A stretch of DNA of 52,750 nt, from the NCBI GenBank assembly GCA_947502505.1, contig CANNAE010000011.1, forward strand, positions 1 through 52,750. The letters run 5' to 3'. This DNA comes from an uncultured Planococcus sp. GTDB taxonomy: Bacteria > Bacillota > Bacilli > Bacillales_A > Planococcaceae. The notes under the pieces were generated by a model. That model made no database searches and was not told where the DNA came from. It saw only the letters and a program-made list of their open reading frames with translations. The position numbers and the translations under genes were made by a program. This document shows, piece by piece, positions 27,195 through 33,832 of the stretch (its first letter is position 1; each line of letters opens with the position of its first letter).

Positions 27195-27275
27195 GACAAC
27201 CCAAACCCGGAAGGGCTTTGGACCAGGTCACCACCCCGAATTTCGGGTGGTGTATAACTGGGCACTCGCTTGAAA
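27195..27275. other. Candidate origin of transfer (oriT)
   Basis: Two adjacent hairpins lie between the divergent relaxase and mobilization genes: CCAAACCC-GGAA-GGGCTTTGG (27201-27221) and a CACCACCC/GGGTGGTG dyad (27229-27252). The second is followed by TATAACTGGGCACTCGC, which resembles the RSF1010/pSK41-type nick region (a dyad followed by TAAGTGCGCCCT). The position beside the relaxase start is standard for MobA/MobL plasmids. The exact nick site is unknown. Confidence 0.7.
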
Positions 27276-27320
27276 GCTCGGAATTTATTATACCATATTT
27301 TATCCAGTTATCGTTGATTA

Positions 27321-27360
27321 TTTTAATTTATATGTTAATATTTTAATCAATAAATTAAAA
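27321..27360. promoter_or_regulatory. TTTAAT-N6-ATTAAA operator-like dyad, tandem
   Basis: A perfect dyad TTTTAAT-N6-ATTAAAA at 27341-27360 abuts a degenerate copy at 27321-27340 (TTTTAAT-N6-GTTAATA). It lies directly upstream of the AAAGGAG site of the next gene. The same dyad with the same spacing occurs at 32442-32459 and 33630-33647. Confidence 0.6.
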
Positions 27361-27374
27361 AGGAGTGAAGGTCA

Positions 27375-27611
27375 ATGGCAAACAACATTGAAAAGATCAC
27401 GAGCATCGAAGAGCAAATCGAGAAACTAAAGGAAAAGCGAAAGAACTTAGAGAAGCAAATGCAGCAAAACATCGGGGCTGAAGTCCTGAAAGTGTGGAAC
27501 GTAGAATCGGAACAAGAGGCCATCGAGTGGATTCAAAAGATGGCTGTTCAAGTAAACGGCAGCGAAGAACAACCTGAGGCGTGGGATGTCCATGAATCCG
27601 AAATCAGATAA
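27375..27611 (+). CDS. Small coiled-coil mobilization accessory protein
   Basis: A 78-residue protein whose first 35 residues form a strongly charged coiled coil (EKITSIEEQIEKLKEKRKNL), followed by a mixed segment with NVESEQEAIEWIQKM. ATG follows AAAGGAG. It is transcribed away from the relaxase across oriT and overlaps the next gene by 26 bases. Small coiled-coil proteins in this place usually help the relaxase bind oriT. The exact family is not recognised. Confidence 0.6.
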   Translation: MANNIEKITSIEEQIEKLKEKRKNLEKQMQQNIGAEVLKVWNVESEQEAIEWIQKMAVQVNGSEEQPEAWDVHESEIR

Positions 27612-27855
27612 CCTGGCCAAGTCTCAGGAGCTAAAAAACCAAATCGCTACTCTTCAACATAAAAAACAACAGCTACAAAATGAAACGCAGCGAAGAGCAA
27701 GTTGGGAACAACGAAAAGCGAGAACGAAACGGCTAATTGAAACAGGAGCGCTGGCAGAAAAATATTTTGAAATGGAAGACTTCACAATCGAACAACGGGA
27801 AAAGATCTTCCAAACATTCTCTGAGTTCGTTAAAAACAAAATCCATAAGCGATAG
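27586..27855 (+). CDS. DUF3847-like mobilization accessory protein
   Basis: An 89-residue helical protein. The central stretch RRASWEQRKARTKRLIETGA matches my recollection of DUF3847, small proteins encoded next to MobA/MobL relaxases, where KARTRRLI is the conserved core. ATG at 27586 lies six bases after GAGG; an in-frame ATG at 27592 is also possible. It is coupled to the preceding gene by overlap. It probably acts at the relaxosome. A terminator follows at 27894. Confidence 0.65.
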   Translation: MSMNPKSDNLAKSQELKNQIATLQHKKQQLQNETQRRASWEQRKARTKRLIETGALAEKYFEMEDFTIEQREKIFQTFSEFVKNKIHKR

Positions 27856-27893
27856 GCGTCCCTTCCCGAATACTCATTTAGATGGCAGAAGTC

Positions 27894-27957
27894 AAAAAAC
27901 ACCGAAACAGGAAGAAGTAGCTCTTGCACAGAGCTTCCTCTTGTTTCGGTGTTTTTA
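27894..27957. terminator. Long bidirectional terminator
   Basis: AAAACACCGAAACA pairs with TTGTTTCGGTGTTTT and an inner GGAAG/CTTCC extends the stem. A-runs and T-runs flank it. It ends the small mobilization operon. Confidence 0.85.
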
Positions 27958-27976
27958 TCATCTGTTTTTTGCCTTT

Positions 27977-28119
27977 CGACTCGTTCAGCCGTGAAGAAAA
28001 AGACAGGAATCTAGAGGCTGTTTCCGCAGGATTACAGCCTCTGATTATCGGATTTTTTAGGGTGAAGCGACACGTAGAGCGCTTTGTAACGTCAGTTACT
28101 AGGCGCTCTAGTGCAGTCG
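27977..28119. repeat. Structured 143-bp element, copy 2
   Basis: Gapless partner of the element at 20101-20243. Stem 1 is AGAGGCTGT (28013-28021) with 28034-28042. Stem 2 is GAGCGC with GCGCTC, extended outward by two pairs and carrying a perfect inner GTAAC/GTTAC hairpin. The block between the stems (GATTATCGG, TTTTTTAGGG, GAAGCGACAC) is almost unchanged between copies. As in copy 1 a terminator hairpin lies directly to its left. Confidence 0.8.
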
Positions 28120-28325
28120 GGCAATAGCTAATTAAAGTTCTCGATTAAATTTACTGGTCTTCGTCTTTGAAAATTAACTTTTAAAACCAGACAAACTCAG
28201 CTAACTTCAAAAAGACAGTGATTTATATTAAAAGATTAAAATATCTTCGAGAGATAGAGAGTTTTGTCTAACCAAGACATAAGAATCCATTTGTTAGCCA
28301 AGAAGCAATAAGTAAAACAATTATA
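28120..28325. other. Intergenic region
   Basis: AT-rich, with no gene, terminator or operator I can support. It separates copy 2 of the structured element from the small minus-strand gene. Confidence 0.35.
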
Positions 28326-28487
28326 TTAGCTTTCTTTTTCTAGTAATTGAATTAGCTTCCACTCCTCCTCTGTAGAACTTTCTAATGTTGCTAAACAGCT
28401 AAGAGCTTCTTGTTTGGATGTAAAAGTACGTTCTTCTTCCCCCAAAAATAAAACAGTTCCATTTACAGATCTGATTATATAATTCAT
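28326..28487 (-). CDS. Small protein of 53 residues, unknown function
   Basis: A short minus-strand frame starting at ATG 28487 and reading MNYIIRSVNGTVLFLGEEER at its N-terminus, then a helical acidic half ending LIQLLEKES. GGAG lies nine bases before the ATG. The composition (a strand pair followed by an amphipathic helix) looks protein-like rather than random. It faces away from parA and lies in an otherwise empty 650-base interval. Function unknown. Confidence 0.5.
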   Translation of the reverse strand: MNYIIRSVNGTVLFLGEEERTFTSKQEALSCLATLESSTEEEWKLIQLLEKES

Positions 28488-28697
28488 TTAAATTCACTCC
28501 ACTCCACACTTCTAGATGTTTTGAATTTATATTCCTAAACAAGTGATATTATATCGGAAAATTAAAGAAGTACTACGGTAATTGAGCTAAAAAATAGTCA
28601 ATAATCTCTTCCAAACAAAACATTATTTTCGAATGTTAAAGATGGCATCATACCAAGTGATATTAAAATCAGAAAATACTATTTAGTCAAATTTTAA
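28488..28697. other. Intergenic region upstream of parA
   Basis: AT-rich, no gene seen. It lies between the divergent small gene and the parA promoter. Confidence 0.35.
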
Positions 28698-28726
28698 TTG
28701 TTAAAACTTTTCCGCAATGATATACT
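28698..28726 (+). promoter_or_regulatory. Sigma-A promoter of parA
   Basis: A -35 TTGTTA (28698-28703), a 17-base spacer and a -10 TATACT (28721-28726). Predicted transcription start is near 28733, some 55 bases before the parA start. Confidence 0.65.
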
Positions 28727-28787
28727 TGCATACGAAGACATAAAACATAAAATGGTATTTACTTAAACATAAACAGGAGGTTGCAAA

Positions 28788-29618
28788 GTGAAAAACGATT
28801 CCAGAGCTACAGTTGTGACGTTTGGTAATTTTAAGGGCGGTACAGGAAAAACAACTAATAGTACTATGATTGCATACGCGCTTTCTAACTTGGGCTACAA
28901 AGTCTTGGTAAGTGATCAAGATCCACAGGCAAACGCCACTAGCTTATATTTGAAGACTAAATCAGAAATATCAGGAGAGATTGTGAGCTTTAATAAAACA
29001 TTAATGTCAGCAATTCAAGAAGAAAACCTAGAAGAAATTATTACAGAAATAAAAGAGAATTTGTTCTTACTCCCTAGTTTTAGTGATTTTGCTTTGTATC
29101 CAAGATTCTTGGAAAAGAAGTTTCCGAACGAAGTCGATCGGGTGCAATATTTCTCTAAATTAATTGAACCGCTGAGAAATGATTTCGATTTTATATTTAT
29201 TGATGTTCCCCCTACAATTTCTATCATTACAGATTCGTCTTTATATGCATCGGATTTTGTAGTAGTTGTGCTACAAACCCAAGAGCGCAGTTTGCAAGGA
29301 GCTGAAGTCTTCACTAAATATCTTCAATCACTTATTGATGACTATGGTGCTAATTTAGACATCATTGGGATATTACCAGTTCTTTTGAAAAATGGAGCTG
29401 CAGTAGATTTAGCTACTTTAGAAAATGCTAAAGAAATTTTTGGCGAAGAGAATCTATTTAACATTGTTGTGAAAAACATGGAACGTTTGAAACGTTTTGA
29501 TATAACTGGTATCACTAATGGCGATATGCATGATCGCAGAGTTCACGATAGTTATAGAGAAATTGCAGAAGAATTCATTTCACGTTTAAACGATGAACTT
29601 GAAGGAGCTGAAAGTTAA
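28788..29618 (+). CDS. parA: ParA-family partition ATPase
   Basis: A 276-residue ParA/Soj-type ATPase with the deviant Walker A FKGGTGKTT (residues 15-23, K16 and K21), the SDQDPQANAT motif and the Walker B FIFIDVPPT. It lacks an N-terminal DNA-binding domain, as in type Ib partition ATPases, which pair with a ribbon-helix-helix centromere protein. The start is GTG after AGGAGG. The next gene begins immediately after its stop. It positions plasmid copies at cell division using the nucleoid as a track. Confidence 0.92.
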   Translation: MKNDSRATVVTFGNFKGGTGKTTNSTMIAYALSNLGYKVLVSDQDPQANATSLYLKTKSEISGEIVSFNKTLMSAIQEENLEEIITEIKENLFLLPSFSDFALYPRFLEKKFPNEVDRVQYFSKLIEPLRNDFDFIFIDVPPTISIITDSSLYASDFVVVVLQTQERSLQGAEVFTKYLQSLIDDYGANLDIIGILPVLLKNGAAVDLATLENAKEIFGEENLFNIVVKNMERLKRFDITGITNGDMHDRRVHDSYREIAEEFISRLNDELEGAES

Positions 29619-29963
29619 ATGAGTAACTTATTAAATAAAAACCCTAAAAAAAAGCTCTTAGAAAGAGGGCCTCAAATCTCCCCTTCTAACCAGTTCCAAT
29701 TAGGACAGACAGAGACTCACGCACCAGAAGTACCGAAGCAACCTACTAAGACTAAAGAAAAGCCACTCGAGAGAAAAGCTAGTAGCGTGCGAGTGAGGAA
29801 GTCTACTCGAGATAAGTTAAATGCTTTGGTAAGTTTAAACAAAGCTGACACTATAGATGACTTAATCGAAATAATGATTGAGGAATATTTTTCAGCTCAT
29901 GTTACTAAAGAAGAAAAGAAACAATTTGACTTAGTCATGGAACTATATAGATCACGTAATTAG
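29619..29963 (+). CDS. parB: Ribbon-helix-helix partition protein (ParB/ParG-like centromere binder)
   Basis: A 114-residue protein with a disordered, basic N-terminus (1-50) and a C-terminal ribbon-helix-helix domain (SSVRVRKSTRDKLNALVS, then ADTIDDLIEIMIEEYF). This layout is typical of ParG/Omega-type partner proteins: the flexible tail stimulates ParA and the ribbon binds short tandem DNA repeats. Its ATG directly follows the parA stop codon. The 8-bp repeat arrays just downstream are the obvious binding target. Some proteins of this class also repress their own operon. Confidence 0.82.
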   Translation: MSNLLNKNPKKKLLERGPQISPSNQFQLGQTETHAPEVPKQPTKTKEKPLERKASSVRVRKSTRDKLNALVSLNKADTIDDLIEIMIEEYFSAHVTKEEKKQFDLVMELYRSRN

Positions 29964-29967
29964 TATT

Positions 29968-30004
29968 AATCCTTAGTTGCTTAAAGAGCACTAAGGATTT
30001 TTCA
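29968..30004 (+). terminator. Terminator of the parAB operon
   Basis: AATCCTTAGTTGC pairs with GCACTAAGGATT with one bulged T, then TTTTTC. Confidence 0.8.
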
Positions 30005-30021
30005 TTTACTTAAAAATCGCA

Positions 30022-30146
30022 TGCAGGCATGCACATATGCTTGCATGCGAGTATGCGAGTATATCGGTATGCTCGTATGCCTGCATGCACGTATGCACGT
30101 ATGCTAGCATGCACGTATGCTAGCATGCACGTATGCAGGCATGCAT
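30022..30146. repeat. Phased 8-bp repeat array 1 (candidate parS)
   Basis: Sixteen consecutive 8-bp units in exact register from 30022 to about 30149; fifteen begin TGC, and the unit at 30062 is degenerate (TAT). The consensus is TGCNNGYA. Short tandem repeats in exact phase are the binding mode of ribbon-helix-helix partition proteins such as Omega, which binds 7-bp units. The RHH gene ends about 60 bases upstream. Confidence 0.8.
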
Positions 30147-30242
30147 AGTATATAGTTTAAATTAATTAGAGAGATCATAAAACCTTGATTTAACAGGCTT
30201 TGCCAATTTTAAAAACATAGCTTCAACTTTATTATAATTGCA
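30147..30242. other. AT-rich spacer between repeat arrays
   Basis: About 95 AT-rich bases without TGC-phased units. It contains possible promoter elements (TTGATT at 30185 and TATAAT at 30233, not at ideal spacing to each other). It may be an unwinding or promoter region for the primase gene. Confidence 0.4.
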
Positions 30243-30324
30243 TGCACATATGCTGATATGCACGTATGCCTGCATGCACATATGCTGATATGCACGTATG
30301 CCTGCATGCACATATGCTTGCATA
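30243..30324. repeat. Phased 8-bp repeat array 2
   Basis: Ten TGC-headed 8-bp units in register (30243 to 30315), arranged as two identical 32-bp blocks (30243-30274 and 30275-30306) plus two more units. A -10-like TATAAT lies just before it at 30233-30238, so binding here could also repress the primase gene at 30426. Confidence 0.78.
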
Positions 30325-30425
30325 TGAGTTTTATAAACGCTTTCAAACCCTATTGTATCAACGTTTTCACTCTTCTATACTTTAAAGCTAGTTAAGAAAG
30401 CTTTGTGAAGTAGGGGGAGAAAGCA

Positions 30426-31937
30426 GTGGTGAAAGCTAAAAAAGTAGTAGAGTGCATCGTTCGCAATGGATTAAGAAAATATAAAAAGATTGCTTCTACT
30501 GCCACTCTCCAACAATTACACAGCGAAGATAAGAAAGAAAAAAAATCTAAAAGTGGAGCGATAGGTGTTGTCCGATCGAAAGAAGATCTTTCGACACCTT
30601 CAGGTGTGAAAGGCTATGTGGTAACGTCCTTAGAAACGCTCTTGGAGGACGCTTCTTTGGTTTCGCACTGGAATCCTAACGTATTCAACTACATAAGGTA
30701 CTCCGATGAAGAAAGACGGTTCCTCAAGGGACACGAAGAGAAGAACCTCCAACAGATCAACACCTTTGTCGTCGATATCGATACGAAGAAACAGCCGTAT
30801 ACGGAAATCTTGACGGCTGCGCTGGATCATAGCGTCGGCGTACCCACACTCGTCTTGGAAACCCCTAAGGGATTTCAGGTCTATTTTGTGTTGGAAAAAC
30901 CATTGTTCATCAGCAATCAAAATGAGTTTCGTGGACTCAAAGTGGCGAAACGCATTTCCGAAAACATCAAACAGAGCTTGGCCAAGGTCCTGCAGGGCGT
31001 CGACATCTCCTGTAATGACTTTGGTTTTTTCCGCATGCCCAACGAACACAACATTCGGTGGTTCTCAGAAGAGATGGTCTATGACTTTGGTTCGTTGATT
31101 GCTTGGTCGAAGCGTCAGGACGACGACAAGGGGAGAGGCCTGTTTGTAGTAGCGAACGAAGCTAGAGAGCATGACCCAACACAAACTGCTTGGTTCCAGG
31201 AACTGCTGAAGACACGCCACGTAAAAGGACAATCCGGACAGCTGGGACGCGATAACCTGATGTTCACGCTGGCACTTGCTTGCTACAGCGGTGGAAAAGG
31301 GAAGGCAGAGACACTGGATTTACTCGATGAGTACAATTCAGGGCTTGCTGCGCCCCTTCGGCATTCAGAAGTTGAGAAAATCGTCAGAAGCGCCTACAAG
31401 GGGCGCTTTAAAGGGGCTCACCAAGACTATATTCAAGAACTCTTGAACGAGTGGGGGAGTCACAAGGAAATTGCCATCGAAAATCCGATGGGCGGGTGGT
31501 ACAAGTTTAAAAAAGAACGCGAAGACCGAAAGCGCAGCCATTACGACGAATGGGAAGATGACTTGCTGCAGTACATCCAACAGGAAGCGTCGCTCGATCA
31601 ACCCATTCACTGGACGACGCAGCGAGAACTCTGCGAAGCCGTCGGCATTCCACGGAGTTCTTTCAACGTGTTGATCCAACAGTCAAAGAAAATCCTCATC
31701 AAGCGAGTTGGCAAAGGCCGTACAGCCCAGACCGGAATTACATCCGTGGCTGTGCTTCTTCAGTGTGCCCTCAGTTACCAACAAACCCATCGGGTTCGGT
31801 ACAAGGAAGCCCTCGATGTCCTGGCGTCTGAACAGTTGAATAAACGAATTCTCATCGACCTTATAGAAGATGTGGAATGGTTCCTTGAAAAGCGTGGTTC
31901 AGAATCGATAACTGGTAAAAAATTCAATTCTTCTTAA
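30426..31937 (+). CDS. Plasmid primase-like protein (AEP domain plus PriCT_1)
   Basis: A 503-residue protein. The N-terminal part (about 65-240) looks like an archaeo-eukaryotic primase domain with the catalytic pair D117 and D119 (FVVDIDTKK) and FQVYFVLEKP. A PriCT_1-like helical domain follows (RDNLMFTLALACYSGGKGKA, then HSEVEKIVRSAYKGRF; about 275-330), then a winged-helix-like region (TTQRELCEAVGIPRSSFNVL). Start GTG at 30426 lies six bases after GGGGGAG. It probably primes plasmid replication or complementary-strand synthesis after transfer. The gene is more GC-rich beyond its first about 45 codons. Confidence 0.78.
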   Translation: MVKAKKVVECIVRNGLRKYKKIASTATLQQLHSEDKKEKKSKSGAIGVVRSKEDLSTPSGVKGYVVTSLETLLEDASLVSHWNPNVFNYIRYSDEERRFLKGHEEKNLQQINTFVVDIDTKKQPYTEILTAALDHSVGVPTLVLETPKGFQVYFVLEKPLFISNQNEFRGLKVAKRISENIKQSLAKVLQGVDISCNDFGFFRMPNEHNIRWFSEEMVYDFGSLIAWSKRQDDDKGRGLFVVANEAREHDPTQTAWFQELLKTRHVKGQSGQLGRDNLMFTLALACYSGGKGKAETLDLLDEYNSGLAAPLRHSEVEKIVRSAYKGRFKGAHQDYIQELLNEWGSHKEIAIENPMGGWYKFKKEREDRKRSHYDEWEDDLLQYIQQEASLDQPIHWTTQRELCEAVGIPRSSFNVLIQQSKKILIKRVGKGRTAQTGITSVAVLLQCALSYQQTHRVRYKEALDVLASEQLNKRILIDLIEDVEWFLEKRGSESITGKKFNSS

Positions 31938-32026
31938 TGGTCCAGTCTGCCAATACATATCTGTATACGTGCCGTTTTATCCTGGTTAGTTATTTGTTTA
32001 TCCATCCATCACTCTTTTGATCGCAT

Positions 32027-32057
32027 GAAAAAAACACTCAGCGTCTGCTGAATGTTT
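32027..32057 (-). terminator. Terminator of the XRE regulator gene
   Basis: On the minus strand AAACATTCAGC pairs with GCTGAGTGTTT (one T-G pair) around a four-base loop and runs into a T-tract. The stem begins at the stop codon. Confidence 0.75.
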
Positions 32058-32379
32058 AGGTGTCGGATTTTTTATTGGCCTCAGATTCGGATTCGTAGGT
32101 GTTAAAGCGTTCGTAAATCTTTTCGAGTTGTTTTTCCTGGAAATCCTCTTTGAAAGCACGTAAAAAGATTTCGCTAGGATCAATCTGGAGGACATTCGCA
32201 TAATGGACTAACCATCCGATAGAGACGTTTTGTTTGCCTCGTTCAATGTTTGAAATGGTTGGCCCGTTCATGTCGCTAATCGCTTCAATATCTTTGAGTT
32301 TAAACTGTTTTTCGATGCGAATGGACTTTAACGCACGGCCGATTTTTTCGTACGTATTCGGTTCATTGGATGAAATCAT
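32056..32379 (-). CDS. XRE-family helix-turn-helix repressor
   Basis: A 107-residue protein with an XRE/Cro-type helix-turn-helix at about residues 9-65 (IGRALKSIRIEKQFKLKDI, MNGPTISNIERGKQNVS, LVHYANVLQIDPSEIF). The C-terminal acidic helical tail may dimerise. ATG at 32379 follows AAGGAT with good spacing; a 20-residue in-frame extension to 32439 would overlap the rep promoter and is less likely. It is divergent from repA. The TTTAAT-N6-ATTAAA dyads near three plasmid operons are its candidate operators. Confidence 0.82.
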   Translation of the reverse strand: MISSNEPNTYEKIGRALKSIRIEKQFKLKDIEAISDMNGPTISNIERGKQNVSIGWLVHYANVLQIDPSEIFLRAFKEDFQEKQLEKIYERFNTYESESEANKKSDT

Positions 32380-32424
32380 GCGCAAAATCCTTTCACAGGG
32401 AATGCCGTTTTTCGTTTTCCGTGC

Positions 32425-32430
32425 TATACT
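32425..32430 (+). promoter_or_regulatory. Extended -10 promoter of the rep mRNA
   Basis: TGC-TATACT is a near-perfect extended -10. No good -35 is present, which is common with extended -10 promoters. It predicts a rep mRNA leader of about 230 bases, long enough to hold the control hairpins described below. Confidence 0.6.
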
Positions 32431-32441
32431 GGTTCCCATAA

Positions 32442-32459
32442 TTTAATATATACATTAAA
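32442..32459. promoter_or_regulatory. TTTAAT-N6-ATTAAA operator-like dyad
   Basis: A perfect 6+6 dyad with a six-base spacer lies between the divergent XRE and repA genes, just downstream of the rep -10. A repressor bound here could control both directions. Confidence 0.6.
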
Positions 32460-32558
32460 AAATCTCTACAAACTCTTTTATTGGTAGTTTGGCGACCGTC
32501 AATAAAAGAGTTTCCACGTAGAGAAATTTCAAAGGAACTATTGATGGCTCTTATTATA
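32457..32558 (-). ncRNA. Candidate antisense RNA controlling repA (RNAI-like)
   Basis: On the minus strand an extended -10 (TGC-TATAAT, plus-strand 32553-32558) predicts a start near 32546. About 90 bases later a hairpin (14-bp stem 32470-32483 with 32500-32513, extended by TCTCTAC/GTAGAGA) is followed by six U residues at 32462-32457, a full intrinsic terminator. The RNA would be fully complementary to the rep leader. Its loop region contains a TTGGCGA sequence, the U-turn type (YUNR) seen in IncFII-class and related antisense-control loops. RepA_N plasmids such as pSK41 are known to use such an RNA. Confidence 0.68.
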
Positions 32559-32638
32559 GCATAAATCGAGGTCTGGCGAGTAGTCCCACTTGCATTTTGT
32601 CTAGGAACAAGAGCTTGAACCCCTTTGAAATTTCTCTA
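32463..32638 (+). promoter_or_regulatory. rep mRNA leader with alternative stems
   Basis: The 5' hairpin uses GTAGAGA (32518-32524) as its closing arm against 32463-32469. The same segment is the start of a 17-bp arm (32519-32535) perfectly complementary to 32622-32638. The two structures are mutually exclusive, as in attenuation or translational switches. A six-codon frame with an AAAGGA site (32544-32564) lies between the arms. Antisense RNA binding the first hairpin would favour the long-range stem, which ends about 17 bases before the repA ribosome site. Confidence 0.65.
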
Positions 32639-32669
32639 AAGAACCTAAGAGAATGGAAGGGGTATGACC

Positions 32670-33620
32670 ATGACTGGAAAGTACAACATACGAGAAGAGG
32701 CTGCGCAGCGATTTTATCGGTTGCCGAAGGTATTCTTTACAAACGAGCGTTACAAGAAACTGAGTAATGACGCGAAGATTGCCTTTGCGATTCTACAAGA
32801 TCGATTGGATTTATCGATAAAAAACGATTGGTTTGATGAGGAAGGAAACATTTACTTTTTGTATGCGAATCAGCAACTATCCGACATCTTGAATTGCAGC
32901 AAACCCACAGTGATCAAAATCAAAAAAGAGTTGCACCAAGCAGAACTCTTAGAAGAGAAACGCATGGGGTTGTCGCAATCGAATCGGTTGTATTTGCTTA
33001 AACCGGTGGCGGAAATTTCCGATGCCAAGCAGGTAGAAGAACCACAAGAGGAGTCTGAAACCCTTGGGGCCCAACAGAAGTTAAAATCTTTTACTTCAAG
33101 AAATCAACATTCTTTACTTCAAGAAGTTAAAACTTTTAACACGAATGATACTGACCTTAACAAGACTGATCTTAGTGAGACTGAAATAAAGATCAATCAA
33201 CTGAGAGAGAAATTGAATCTGCCGGAAGTGATTGTACAGGTCCTCATTAAAAACAAAGAGCGATTGATCGATGACGCCATTGAGGTTCAGGATATTGCAA
33301 ACCATTACTTCGCTCATCAGGACGTATTGACGCTGCATCAGTACGCCGATGCCTTGCAGTATTCTTTAGAACGCACACCTGGACGAATCAAGAGCATTAC
33401 CGCACGACTCACGAAAGCCGTCGAAGATAAAAAGAAATGGCTAGGCATTCAAACACAGCCGTTTCAACAGCCTGTCAGAACCGAGAGAGTGCCCGACTGG
33501 CTTCATGAACCTCGTTCTCCAGAAGAAATGCCAGAAACACAAGAAACGCTTTCTCCAGAAGAATTAGCGGCTGAAAAAGCGAAATTGCTTCTCAAACTAG
33601 CAAAACGGAAGTCTAAATGA
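32670..33620 (+). CDS. repA: RepA_N-family plasmid replication initiator
   Basis: A 316-residue initiator. The N-terminus is the conserved RepA_N domain (FYRLPKVFFTNERYKKLSND, AKIAFAILQDRLDLS, then a winged helix LSDILNCSKPTVIKIKKEL). A variable linker and a C-terminal host-specific domain follow (ISPEE-like Pro/Glu-rich tail). ATG at 32670 is preferred over 32664 because GGAAGG is then about nine bases away. RepA_N plasmids replicate by theta mode at low copy, usually with the origin inside the rep gene; I do not see an obvious iteron set within it. Expression is probably limited by the antisense RNA and the XRE repressor. Confidence 0.9.
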   Translation: MTGKYNIREEAAQRFYRLPKVFFTNERYKKLSNDAKIAFAILQDRLDLSIKNDWFDEEGNIYFLYANQQLSDILNCSKPTVIKIKKELHQAELLEEKRMGLSQSNRLYLLKPVAEISDAKQVEEPQEESETLGAQQKLKSFTSRNQHSLLQEVKTFNTNDTDLNKTDLSETEIKINQLREKLNLPEVIVQVLIKNKERLIDDAIEVQDIANHYFAHQDVLTLHQYADALQYSLERTPGRIKSITARLTKAVEDKKKWLGIQTQPFQQPVRTERVPDWLHEPRSPEEMPETQETLSPEELAAEKAKLLLKLAKRKSK

Positions 33621-33635
33621 CTTCCGTTTTTTAAT
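33603..33635 (+). terminator. Terminator of repA
   Basis: AAACGGAAGTC pairs perfectly with GACTTCCGTTT across the stop codon, followed by T-residues. Confidence 0.88.
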
Positions 33636-33647
33636 TTATAAATTAAA
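33630..33647. promoter_or_regulatory. TTTAAT-N6-ATTAAA operator-like dyad
   Basis: A third copy of the dyad with the same six-base spacer, between repA and the secretion operon, overlapping the T-tract of the rep terminator. Confidence 0.5.
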
Positions 33648-33752
33648 AAAATATCTGATAATTTAGGTCTTTCACAGCAGGGATTAAGGACAAAGTATCA
33701 TGAACTCTTTATTTCCTTATTTTATAAGGGGTTTAAAAGAGGATTTAAGTAC

Positions 33753-33794
33753 TGCCATTAAATTGCCATTTATCATTGCCGAATAAACGGCAAT
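33753..33794. promoter_or_regulatory. TGCCAT repeats and ATTGCCG dyad before the secretion operon
   Basis: TGCCATT occurs at 33753 and 33764, and the dyad ATTGCCG-N6-CGGCAAT lies at 33775-33794. The clustering just upstream of the first secretion gene suggests an operator for that operon. No regulator is identified. Confidence 0.45.
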
Positions 33795-33832
33795 TTGTTA
33801 CGGTGAAACAAGTAAGAAAGGTGGTGGCAATT

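Noticed and set aside
30022..30324. CRISPR array
   Set aside because: The units are 8 bp in continuous phase with no spacers and no cas genes; they fit a partition centromere instead.
32544..32564. Six-codon leader peptide (MALIIA) with an AAAGGA site in the repA leader
   Set aside because: Not called as a gene because the same bases form the -10 of the proposed antisense promoter and the left arm of the long stem; translation is possible but unproven.
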